From Tritrichomonas musculus (lineage: Eukaryota; Parabasalia; Tritrichomonadida; Tritrichomonadidae), in contig JAPFFF010000024.1 of NCBI GenBank assembly GCA_039105265.1, forward strand, positions 186,001-250,000: a DNA stretch of 64,000 nucleotides, written 5' to 3'. The translations under genes and the position numbers were made by a program. The notes below the pieces were generated by a model that worked only from the letters and a program-made list of their open reading frames with translations, ran no database searches and had not been told where the DNA came from. Of this stretch, positions 1 to 7,686 are shown in pieces. Numbering within the stretch: the first letter of the stretch is position 1; every line of letters starts with the position of its first letter.

Positions 1-93
1 TATTGGATTTTGAATGTAATTGAAATATTGGATTTTGAATGTAATTGAAATATTGGATTGAAATTTTATAAAAAAATAAGTTTTAAAATATAT

Positions 94-183
94 GGAATAT
101 TGACATCTGTTTTTTCATGATTTATTAAAAGTTTAACAAGTTCAATGTTCTCTTTCTCAACTGCTAAATAAAATGCTGTTCGA
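94..183 (-). pseudogene. Ankyrin-repeat island 1 in the satellite
   Basis: On the minus strand this reads RTAFYLAVEKENIELV followed by KLLINHEKTDVNIPYIL, a canonical ankyrin repeat (T-x-L-H-x-A-like start, LL core, DVN end). It then runs into a stop inside the spacer. It has the same orientation as the upstream ankyrin gene at 1161-2360 and would lie downstream of it. It is either an exon-like module or a relic of that gene's repeat domain. Confidence 0.75.
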
Positions 184-478
184 TAAAATTATATTATTAT
201 TTCATTGAAATATTGGATTTTGAATGTAATTGAAATATTGGATTTTGAATTTTATTGAAATATTGGATTTTGAATGTCATTGAAATATTGGATTTTGAAT
301 GTAATTGAAATATTGGATTTTGAATGTAATTGAAATATTGGATTTTGAATGTAATTGAAATATTGGATTTTGAATGTCATTGAAATATTGGATTTTGAAT
401 TTTATTGAAATATTGGATTTTGAATGTAATTGAAATATTGGATTGAAATTTTATAAAAAAATAAGTTTTAAAATATAT

Positions 479-567
479 GGAATATTGACATCTGTGTTTT
501 CATGATTTATTAAAAGTTTAACAAGTTCAATGTTCTCTTTCTCAACTGCTAAATAAAATGCTGTTCG
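479..567 (-). pseudogene. Ankyrin-repeat island 2 in the satellite
   Basis: This is a near-identical copy of the island at 94-183, differing by about one base in the HEKTDVN region. It again encodes one ankyrin repeat on the minus strand and is enclosed by the same spacer. Its near-identity to the other two islands shows that the higher-order repeat was amplified recently. Confidence 0.75.
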
Positions 568-738
568 ATAAAATTATATTATTATTTCATTTAAATATTG
601 GATTTAGAATTTTATTGAAATATTGGATTTTGAATTTCATTGAAATATTGGATTTTGAATTTCATTGAAATATTGGATTTTGAATGTAATTGAAATATTG
701 GATTGAAATTTTATAAAAAAATAAGTTTTAAAATATAT

Positions 739-827
739 GGAATATTGACATCTGTTTTTTCATGATTTATTAAAAGTTTAACAAGTTCAATGTTCTCTTT
801 CTCAACTGCTAAATAAAATGCTGTTCG
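739..827 (-). pseudogene. Ankyrin-repeat island 3 in the satellite
   Basis: Third copy of the one-repeat ankyrin island on the minus strand, essentially identical to the copy at 94-183. The island and its immediate flanks (ATAAGTTTTAAAATATATGG on one side) repeat as one unit. Confidence 0.75.
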
Positions 828-1160
828 ATAAAATTATATTATTATTTCATTGAAATATTGGATTTTGAATGTAATTGAAATATTGGATTTTGAATTTTAT
901 TGAAATATTGGATTTTGAATGTCATTGAAATATTGGATTTTGAATGTCATTGAAATATTGGATTTTGAATGTCATTGAAATATTGGATTTTGAATGTCAT
1001 CGAAATATTGGATTTTAAATGTCATTGAAATATTGGATTTTGAATTTCATTGAAATATTGGATTTTGAATGTAATTGAAATATTGGATTTTGAATGTCAT
1101 TGAAACATTAGATTTTGAATGGAATTGAAATATTAGATTTTCAATTTTATTAAAAAGTTC

Positions 1161-2360
1161 TTATTTCAAATTGTATGAAACAAATGTGTTATAAATTATT
1201 ATCTTGTTTACATCAAAATCTCTTTTATTTAAAAGGCTGTCAACAAATAAATAATGATCATATTGGCATAATTCAATAAAAAAAAGTTCATTGATGAATT
1301 CGCTCTTGGCAAAGTCAAAATTGTAATATTTAAGACATCGTTTGGCAGTTTCTGGTGCGTTTTTATCTTTTTCATTCAAAAAAATTGAAATAAAATAATT
1401 TGCTATATCTTTGTTATGGCATCTAATTGACTCGTAAAAGCATTCTCTGTATGATTCATCTTCTGGTTTAACTTTATTTTCATCAAGAGTGTGAATTATT
1501 TCTGCATTATGGCTATGAATTGCATAAATCCACAGTGATGGTGTTAACTTAGCGCCATTTTTTCTCAAATAATTAAAAATTTTAACAGATCCAAAGAATG
1601 CTGCATATTCAATCAAAGATATGTTATATTCAATCAAATGGGCATATTTATTTTTGAGTAAAAATAAGTTTGTTTCATAAATTGACTCATCAATTTTTTC
1701 ATCAAGTGAAATCTTTTTTTTTCTAACAAACGATGAGAATTCTGTGACAGAATCATTTCGAATCATTTCACATAGAAAACTGTCATTTTCGCCACTTTTC
1801 CGTTTTTCATAAAAATTTTCTGGGAGGTTAGTAGAAAAGTCACTGATACTACATCCACATCCATGATTCTTAAGGAATTTTTCATCAATGAATGGCTTGA
1901 TTTCTGGTAAAAAATATTTGTGATAGTTCCTTTTTGTATATTTATAATTAATGATTTGAGCAGCAATATCATTGTCCATTTTAATTATTTTTTCTTCAAA
2001 AAGAAACAGGAGAATTCTTTTGTTGCTTTTGAAAATGTTAAAAATCTCCCAATTTGGAAAACATTTGTTGATCTTATCTTTGAAATATTTGATGATTTTC
2101 TCGATCTTGCCAATAAAAGTAGGGGAGCGATGATAATCATTAGAGATATTTAAAAGAATATGAAGTAATGTTTTGAGTAGATGTAAATTATCACCGATTT
2201 GATTTTTTTCTAATATTTTAATTAAGCTTGAAAAATTCATCAGGGAATTACTTTCACTTATGTAGGAAAGAATTGAGGAGTACATCTCTTTCATTTGGGA
2301 TAAATGCTCCTGAATTGTCATTTTAGAGCTATAAATTATTTGAGTTTTTTTTATGACCAT
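1161..2360 (-). CDS. DUF3447-type ankyrin protein
   Basis: A 399-residue protein of the large trichomonad ankyrin family. The N-terminal half is helical and matches the heads of the genes at 47723 and 54757 (shared signature SNDYHRSPTF, then FNIFKSNKRILLFLFEEKII). The middle holds ISLIEYAAFFGSVKIFNYLR and TPSLWIYAIHSHNAEIIH, which are diverged ankyrin helices typical of DUF3447. The C-terminus stops after NKRDFDVNKI, where an ankyrin series would normally begin. The next DNA is the satellite with ankyrin islands in the same orientation, so the gene may be truncated or may have lost its repeat domain to spacers. Start choice: the first ATG (2360) or the ATG 13 codons in (MTIQEHL), which better matches its paralogs. 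The molecular role is unknown; protein-protein scaffolding is typical of the fold. Confidence 0.85.
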   Translation of the reverse strand: MVIKKTQIIYSSKMTIQEHLSQMKEMYSSILSYISESNSLMNFSSLIKILEKNQIGDNLHLLKTLLHILLNISNDYHRSPTFIGKIEKIIKYFKDKINKCFPNWEIFNIFKSNKRILLFLFEEKIIKMDNDIAAQIINYKYTKRNYHKYFLPEIKPFIDEKFLKNHGCGCSISDFSTNLPENFYEKRKSGENDSFLCEMIRNDSVTEFSSFVRKKKISLDEKIDESIYETNLFLLKNKYAHLIEYNISLIEYAAFFGSVKIFNYLRKNGAKLTPSLWIYAIHSHNAEIIHTLDENKVKPEDESYRECFYESIRCHNKDIANYFISIFLNEKDKNAPETAKRCLKYYNFDFAKSEFINELFFIELCQYDHYLFVDSLLNKRDFDVNKIIIYNTFVSYNLK

Positions 2361-3010
2361 GGTCGTTTATATTTATATATATTTATATATATTTATAAAT
2401 AATAGAATAATAATATTTTCTGATTTATTTTATATTTTAACATATATTATATTGCATATAAATTATATTTAAAATATATTACAATAATATTGTTTCAAGA
2501 TATTTTCTAATAATAGAAAAATAAATAACGTTAGGAAAGAGGTATTCATGTAGGGAATTCGTCGATAAAACTATAAATAAAACATTTTTTATTTTTTTTA
2601 TAATATATAATTGGAGTATATAATGATTTGTATAATTCTTTGTGCTTCCATTTTCAAGATATGGATTTAATATATTTTTGTGAGTATAAATAACTTTACT
2701 TCTGAATTTTTAAGTTTTCAATAGAAATATAAAAATATAATTATTTATTCATAAAAATGCATTATTTGTGCAAATTAATATTCAAATTAGTTAATACATA
2801 TATTATTAGTTTATATTTAAAATTAATTTACATTTTTAACACTTATAATTAAGAAATATGTAGATTAGATATAATTTTTTTCAATATTTTATGAACGATC
2901 ATTTTATACAAATTAATATAAATAATCAATTGAATAATTCATTCAATTTGTTTTCAATGGATATAAAAAGAATTCAGATAACTTTTTTTAGAAATAATTA
3001 TCTAGGTATC

Positions 3011-3042
3011 ACTTTTTGAGTTTTGTAAAATACTCAAAAAGT
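3011..3042. other. Hairpin (ACTTTTTGAG stem)
   Basis: Perfect 10-bp inverted repeat ACTTTTTGAG / CTCAAAAAGT around a 12-base loop, 28 bp before a second, longer hairpin. No gene ends nearby to make it a terminator. Confidence 0.6.
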
Positions 3043-3069
3043 TATAAAACAGATAATTAAACATAAATT

Positions 3070-3111
3070 GAAGTAGCTTTTTGAAGGCTACGCCTTTCAA
3101 AAAGCTACTTC
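3070..3111. other. Long hairpin (GAAGTAGCTTTTTGAAGGC stem)
   Basis: Near-perfect inverted repeat with a stem of about 18 bp and one bulge. The flanking AATT..ATAAATT / ATTTATT..AATT sequence extends the dyad imperfectly. It could be the core of a small foldback element or the scar of one. It is not attached to a gene. Confidence 0.7.
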
Positions 3112-3317
3112 ATTTATTTTTTAATTATGTTCAATCTTCATTTCATTATTATTCCAATTAAATATATATATATATGTTTGAATATATTTATTTATATATT
3201 TTAAATTTTATTTATACAATAAAATATCCTTTATAATTCTATTATTTGAAATATTTTAAAAGATATTAATATAATAATATTAAAATCTTAAAAGTATTGA
3301 ATTTTTAAGATAATTTT

Positions 3318-3941
3318 TATCAAAATGCTGCAGCTAGGTTCTCATCTTATAATCGATATTTTAAAAAAAAAATAGATTCAAAAAACGATTATACGGAATA
3401 TAACAAAAATGTTCGACGATTCGCGAGATACGGTATAAAATATTTTCCACATGAGAATTTTGAAAGTTATTGTCCTTTTTGTTTGTATAAGAAAAAGTCA
3501 TGCCATTTACGAAAAAGAAGTTATTATAAGCATTCAAAAAATTGTTAAGACTGTCAGGCTTTTATAAGTATAATCTCAATTTTCAATAATAATATTTTAA
3601 AGAGAGTAGCAAAATTTTCATCAATTTCAAATGTTGATATATATTCTTTATGCTCGAGAAGTTTTAATTAGATTTTACAATTTTCAAAACCTTTTTTTCG
3701 ATTATTAAATAATTTGATATTTGTCAGAGGATTTGCTTCATGCTCAATTAACAATCAGGATGGAAAACATATTTAGTCAGGAAAATAATTGATTTATTTA
3801 ATTTTTATCAAGATAAGAGAAAAAAATAATTAATAAAAGTTTTTTTCAATACTTTATTTTTTTTCCTCCGACCATTCAACTTTGTTCAGAAAAATTCTGA
3901 GAAATTACGAATTTTTAACAAAGGGAGGCCAACGAAATTGA
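3318..3941 (+). pseudogene. Coding-like stretch interrupted only by TAA/TAG
   Basis: One frame reads as protein-like sequence for 206 codons without a TGA. It includes NVRRFARYGIKYFPHENF, a Cys/His cluster (CPFC, then SCH, HSKNC) resembling a zinc finger, and FVRGFASCSINNQDGKHI. It is interrupted by about six TAA/TAG codons and ends at a TGA just inside the 217-bp inverted repeat. No usable ATG opens it, and I do not recognise the family. It could be a decayed gene, or a gene whose TAA/TAG are sense codons as in ciliate-type codes. The 43381-44859 block on the other side of the Maverick behaves in the same way. Confidence 0.4.
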
Positions 3942-4136
3942 ATGAATTTATAATTTTCTATTATTTTCCATTTATCTCATTAAAATAAGTACATTTACAA
4001 ATAATAACTATTTATTTAATATTTGTATTAAATATTGTTAATAATATTTTGTTTTATTTTGGTCAATGCATCAATATCCATAATATCCGATCTGCTAAAA
4101 TGAGATATATCCTGAATTAAATATGAGTTTCAATTA
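3920..4136 (+). repeat. 217-bp inverted repeat, left copy
   Basis: Begins AAAGGGAGGCCAACGAAATT and ends GAGTTTCAATTA. It is matched in reverse complement at 42593-42809 with only two or three mismatches. No clear target-site duplication lies outside it (TTTAAC on the left, CTTATT on the right). It sits 84 bp before the first outer-Maverick gene, as a Maverick terminal repeat would. Confidence 0.9.
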
Positions 4137-4220
4137 GAGATGTGGTATTTATAAATTTTTTTTCTCTATTTTTATTTTTTATTTTTATTTTTAAATTTTT
4201 TTCTTTACATCAAAAAACAA

Positions 4221-4520
4221 ATGTGGGGAAAAAGAAGGAACTATATGATCACATTCTGGACACATGAATACCCTAAAGAACTGCCAGATAACTCCACTTA
4301 TCTATGTACATGTGAGGATACTTGTGAGAATGGCAGATATCATGGTCATGCATTCATTTATTTCAAAAATCCAGAAGATATGAAGTGTGTTAAGAGCTTA
4401 TTTGGTCATAATGCTCATTTAGAAGTGCCTCGTAGAAACAGCTGGTGTATTCGATATATACTGAATAACAATACGAGAAAACATGACTTCCAAGAATTTG
4501 GTGAACGGCCATTAGATTAA
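4221..4520 (+). CDS. HUH Rep-like protein (outer copy)
   Basis: A 99-residue protein resembling the endonuclease domain of rolling-circle (CRESS-type) Rep proteins. Visible parts are FWTHEYPKE at residues 12-20 (motif I-like), GRYHGHAFIYF at 38-48 with the H-x-H pair (motif II), and WCIRYI at 75-80 with a tyrosine (motif III-like), followed by FQEFGERP as in Rep proteins. It lacks the fused helicase of full-length Reps. It is first in the element, followed 17 bp later by an HNH gene. It may nick DNA during replication of the element, or it may be a domesticated DNA-binding domain. The identification rests on motif spacing alone. Confidence 0.6.
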   Translation: MWGKRRNYMITFWTHEYPKELPDNSTYLCTCEDTCENGRYHGHAFIYFKNPEDMKCVKSLFGHNAHLEVPRRNSWCIRYILNNNTRKHDFQEFGERPLD

Positions 4521-4537
4521 TTTTTTGTATTTGAAAA

Positions 4538-4849
4538 ATGAGCTTTGTTCCATTAAAAGGCTTTAAAAATGACTATGAGATTTTAAATAAATACCCTTTC
4601 ACAATAAGAAATAAGAAGACACGTAAACCATTGAAAGATTCAAAACATAACGAAGGTTATTTGACGGTTAATTTGAATGGTGTAAATTATTTAAAACACG
4701 TTATTATTGCCAAACAATTTTTGCCTAACGATGATCCTGTTCACAAAAAAGAAGTCGATCATAAAAACCGCAATCGTAAAGATAACCGTCTATGTAATTT
4801 ACGATGGGTAACACATTCTGAAAACAATTATAATCGTAAAATGCCGTAA
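4538..4849 (+). CDS. NUMOD4/HNH homing-type endonuclease (outer copy)
   Basis: 103 residues. The N-terminal half (DYEILNKYPFTIRNKKT) is NUMOD4-like. The centre has KHVIIAKQF, then the catalytic EVDHKNRNRKDNR, and then CNLRWVTHSENNYN, which completes the beta-beta-alpha HNH fold. This is the layout of small phage and intron-borne HNH enzymes. In a Maverick it may be a passenger endonuclease or help element spread. It differs from the inner copy (5481-5792) by essentially one residue. Confidence 0.85.
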   Translation: MSFVPLKGFKNDYEILNKYPFTIRNKKTRKPLKDSKHNEGYLTVNLNGVNYLKHVIIAKQFLPNDDPVHKKEVDHKNRNRKDNRLCNLRWVTHSENNYNRKMP

Positions 4850-4866
4850 TTTATTTTTATTCAAAA

Positions 4867-5024
4867 TGTCAGATATAATAATTATTCAAGGTCAAATTCG
4901 TTTCAATCCACCTATAACAAATCAAAAAGTTGCAGATTTGAAAAGAGAACACAATTTTAAATATATAGATATCACAAATAATTATGTGACATGTTTAGTG
5001 CCCTATAATTGGATACCAGCAAAT
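4867..5024 (+). pseudogene. 5' piece of the outer Maverick protease gene
   Basis: Encodes the start of the same protein as the inner protease gene at 5809-7272 (MSDIIIIQGQIRFNPP onward) and stops where the inner Maverick begins. The 3' piece of the outer gene resumes at 31015. The inner element is inserted here, and no matching target-site duplication is seen. Confidence 0.85.
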
Positions 5025-5090
5025 AGTAGTATACGTTAGGCTGTGCGCCCTTAACGGTCGCCCAGACCTAACTGCGCCGATGATTTCACC
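5025..5090 (+). repeat. Left terminal inverted repeat of the inner Maverick
   Basis: 66 bp beginning AGTAGTATACGTTAGGCTGT and ending GATGATTTCACC. It is perfectly matched in reverse complement at 30949-31014. It is strikingly GC-rich compared with its surroundings. The 6 bp outside it (GCAAAT) are not repeated on the other side (ATGATG). Confidence 0.95.
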
Positions 5091-5163
5091 AAGGCCATTT
5101 ATAAATTTTTTTTCTCTATTTTTATTTTTATTTTTAAATTTTTTTCTTCATATCAAAAAACAA

Positions 5164-5463
5164 ATGTGGGGAAAAAGAAGGAACTATATGATCACATTCT
5201 GGACACATGAATACCCTAAAGAACTGCCAGATAACTCCACTTATCTATGTACATGTGAGGATACTTGTGAGAATGGCAGATATCATGGTCATGCATTCAT
5301 TTATTTCAAAAATCCAGAAGATATGAAGTGTGTTAAGAGCTTATTTGGTCATAATGCTCATTTAGAAGTGCCTCGTAGAAACAGCTGGTGTATTCGATAT
5401 ATACTGAATAACAATACGAGAAAACATGACTTCCAAGAATTTGGTGAACGGCCATTAGATTAA
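5164..5463 (+). CDS. HUH Rep-like protein (inner copy)
   Basis: Identical in sequence to the outer-copy protein at 4221-4520: H-x-H motif II in GRYHGHAFIYF, motif I-like FWTHEYPKE, and tyrosine in WCIRYI. A longer reading from 5080 would begin inside the terminal repeat. The ATG at 5164 is preferred because it matches the outer copy and follows a T-rich leader containing TCA. Unlike CRESS Reps, the SF3 helicase partner here is a separate gene at 15574-17337. Confidence 0.6.
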   Translation: MWGKRRNYMITFWTHEYPKELPDNSTYLCTCEDTCENGRYHGHAFIYFKNPEDMKCVKSLFGHNAHLEVPRRNSWCIRYILNNNTRKHDFQEFGERPLD

Positions 5464-5480
5464 TTTTTTGTATTTGAAAA

Positions 5481-5792
5481 ATGAGCTTTGTTCCATTAAA
5501 AGGCTTTATAAATGACTATGAGATTTTAAATAAATACCCTTTCACAATAAGAAATAAGAAGACACGTAAACCATTGAAAGATTCAAAACATAATGAAGGT
5601 TATTTGACGGTTAATTTGAATGGTGTAAACTATTTAAAACACGTTATTATTGCCAAACAATTTTTGCCTAACGATGATCCTGTTCACAAAAAAGAAGTCG
5701 ATCATAAAAACCGTAATCGTAAAGATAACCGTCTATGTAATTTACGATGGGTAACACATTCTGAAAACAATTATAATCGTAAAATGCCGTAA
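5481..5792 (+). CDS. NUMOD4/HNH homing-type endonuclease (inner copy)
   Basis: 103 residues with the HNH core: KHVIIAKQF supplies a conserved histidine region, EVDHKNRN holds the catalytic D-H pair, and LRWVTHSENNYN closes the fold with an asparagine. It lies 17 bp after the Rep-like gene and 16 bp before the protease gene, so the three form a tight same-strand cluster at the left end. The role in the element is inferred; free-standing HNH enzymes usually make site-specific cuts. Confidence 0.85.
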   Translation: MSFVPLKGFINDYEILNKYPFTIRNKKTRKPLKDSKHNEGYLTVNLNGVNYLKHVIIAKQFLPNDDPVHKKEVDHKNRNRKDNRLCNLRWVTHSENNYNRKMP

Positions 5793-5808
5793 TTTATTTT
5801 TATTCAAA

Positions 5809-7272
5809 ATGTCAGATATAATAATTATTCAAGGTCAAATTCGTTTTAATCCACCTATAACAAATCAAAAAGTTGCAGATTTGAAAAGAGAACACAATTT
5901 TAAATATATAGATATCACAAATAATTATGTGACATGTTTAGTGCCCTATAATTGGATACCAGCAAAGGGGTTTAGGGATGAATTAGAAATATTTGCGAAT
6001 AATATGAAGGGCAAATTATTTAGAGAACGTTTTAGTGGTGAAATTTTGGCCTATAAAGGATCGCCTAATGCTAAATCTGCTTGGCGTTATTTCATTAAAT
6101 ATGGGAAGGTGCAAAGTGACAATAATGCTGCCTTTAAGTTCATAAAATATTATAAGCCCAAACCAAAAAGACATGCAAAATGGGTGAAGCCAGAGCATGA
6201 TGATGCATTACCGCCACCTCAAGAAGAGCCATCACAAAACAAAACAATCTTTCAGAAAAAGTCATCGTCTTCGGCCAAACCTATACTTAAAAAGTTGGCA
6301 TCTTCATCGTCTTCTTCTCAAACATCTACATTATCATCAAGCGGTACATCAAGAGCGCCATCTCCTCCCCCACCCCCACAAACATCCCCTCAATCATCAA
6401 AACAAACATCAAGGCACACATCAAGACCACCAACACCTCCAATGGATCTAGACCAATTTATTGATTATAATGCAATCACTGATAATAATTCGCAATTAGA
6501 ATCAAAAGAAGTATATCCATATCTAAAACTATTAGTAGAAAAAGGAAAAAAGGTGAAAAGAATAGGACATGTAGCCTTATTGCCTCCTGATTGGTTTTAT
6601 TATCTATATGAGAATCCGAAACAAGAAGCAGTGGACTCTCTCTTTGAGTATCTTAGTAAAGCTCCACAGTTTAATAAGAAACCAATTGATTATTATGATT
6701 GCATTGTAATTCCTGCTGAACTAGAGGAACATTGGATATTAATAGTAATCGATAATGGCAATAAAGATATCGGTGTATATGATTCAAACATGAAAGCATA
6801 CCCAGATATCGGTAAAATAATAAATAAATTCTTGAAATCACAAGGCATTAATCAGAAATATCCAATGAGATATAATCGTGTTCCTAAACAAAATAATGAT
6901 ATTGATTGTGCTATATTAATGATGCAAAATGCAAGGATATTATTGCATGATGGTAAATGGCCTTATCCAATAGATGACGTACCTAATATTAGACAAAGAA
7001 TTGCACGTGAATTAAAGAGCAAATCATTAGAAACAGCTGCCCTCCCACCTACACCACCCAGTTTTCAAAAACATTCTAACAACACAGAAAAACCGACTCT
7101 CCCCAAAAAAAAAATGAGTCAAGCTGAGAAGGAAAGAATCGAACAAGAGACTTATAATTATTTTATTAAAAAAGGTGCATATAATTTAGCTAAATCATAT
7201 AAATACCCTTATTGGAATGTTCATGAAGATGTAGAATCTGGTGTACCAAAAGATAAATCAAAAAGAATGTAA
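5809..7272 (+). CDS. Maverick adenain-like cysteine protease
   Basis: 487 residues. The N-terminal ~115 residues are a folded-looking domain of unknown role. A Ser/Pro/Thr-rich linker follows at about 125-215. The protease domain is at about 250-400 with an adenovirus protease-like order His308 (EEHWILIV), Asp325 (VYDSN), Gln361 (VPKQNND), Cys367 (DIDCAIL); the spacings resemble adenain. A Pro-rich, basic tail follows. In adenoviruses and Polintons this enzyme matures virion proteins. The start follows a T-rich leader ending ATTCAAAATG, a trichomonad initiator-like arrangement. It begins the virion gene cluster on the plus strand. Confidence 0.9.
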   Translation: MSDIIIIQGQIRFNPPITNQKVADLKREHNFKYIDITNNYVTCLVPYNWIPAKGFRDELEIFANNMKGKLFRERFSGEILAYKGSPNAKSAWRYFIKYGKVQSDNNAAFKFIKYYKPKPKRHAKWVKPEHDDALPPPQEEPSQNKTIFQKKSSSSAKPILKKLASSSSSSQTSTLSSSGTSRAPSPPPPPQTSPQSSKQTSRHTSRPPTPPMDLDQFIDYNAITDNNSQLESKEVYPYLKLLVEKGKKVKRIGHVALLPPDWFYYLYENPKQEAVDSLFEYLSKAPQFNKKPIDYYDCIVIPAELEEHWILIVIDNGNKDIGVYDSNMKAYPDIGKIINKFLKSQGINQKYPMRYNRVPKQNNDIDCAILMMQNARILLHDGKWPYPIDDVPNIRQRIARELKSKSLETAALPPTPPSFQKHSNNTEKPTLPKKKMSQAEKERIEQETYNYFIKKGAYNLAKSYKYPYWNVHEDVESGVPKDKSKRM

Positions 7273-7297
7273 ATTAAAAATTTTTCAATAAATAAAA

Positions 7298-7666
7298 ATG
7301 CCAGAATTAATTTTGCCAATTGAATGTTCACTTTATTTTAATAAAACATTGAAAAAGACAGAAATATCTGAATTATCAGAAATTTGTAAATCAAAGTTTA
7401 AATTATCAAACAAAAAAATAATCTTTACTGATTGGGCAAAGAAATTTGATTGGGATGATTATGAGGACGTTAAAGAAATATTGAATTTAGTGGCCAAATA
7501 TTGTTCAGTACATAAAATCACACTTTTTGGATCGATAATTGGTTATATAGGTGAAAGGAATGAAAATATGGTCAAATCAAAAGCCTATCAGATTCAATTG
7601 AAAAAGGGAGATATAATTCCAAAGGAAATAATTCTTCATGCTAGTAAACCAAGAAAGAATAAGTAA
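7298..7666 (+). CDS. Unknown Maverick protein, 122 residues
   Basis: I do not recognise a family. The protein has a hydrophobic start (MPELILPIECSLYF), then alternating charged and hydrophobic stretches with KITLFGSIIGYIGERNENM near residue 80, and a basic end (HASKPRKNK). No signal peptide or membrane segment is obvious. It is identical to the outer-copy protein at 32113-32481, so it is strongly conserved. It lies between the protease and the minor-capsid-like gene, which suggests a virion or assembly role, by position only. Confidence 0.75.
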   Translation: MPELILPIECSLYFNKTLKKTEISELSEICKSKFKLSNKKIIFTDWAKKFDWDDYEDVKEILNLVAKYCSVHKITLFGSIIGYIGERNENMVKSKAYQIQLKKGDIIPKEIILHASKPRKNK

Positions 7667-7686
7667 GATATTTATTTTTAGTCAAA

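Larger units (their letters stand above)
1..1150. repeat. Satellite array of ~24-bp units with embedded ankyrin islands
   Basis: The region is built of near-identical units reading roughly TGAAATATTGGATTTTGAAT plus GTAA, GTCA or TTTA. The array is interrupted three times by the same ~140-bp insert, so there is a higher-order repeat. Read on the minus strand, each insert encodes one ankyrin repeat. The array begins before the window start and stops about 10 bp beyond the 3' end of the ankyrin gene at 1161-2360. It is most simply a spacer between ankyrin modules that has expanded into a satellite. No complete gene is seen. Confidence 0.9.
2361..3317. other. AT-rich intergenic DNA, no gene seen
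   Basis: Very AT-rich, with stops in all frames and no recognisable protein family. It contains two hairpins, listed separately. Confidence 0.7.

Noticed and set aside
1-1150. CRISPR-like array
   Set aside because: Units are contiguous or nearly so, with no unique spacers, and the genome is eukaryotic.
5080-5163. Longer N-terminus for the inner Rep-like protein
   Set aside because: It would be encoded partly by the terminal repeat, is Phe/Leu low complexity, and is absent from the outer copy.
6197-6451. 84-residue His/Leu/Gln-rich frame inside the protease gene (also at 31015)
   Set aside because: A shadow of the Ser/Pro-rich linker in another frame; its composition follows from the overlapped codons.
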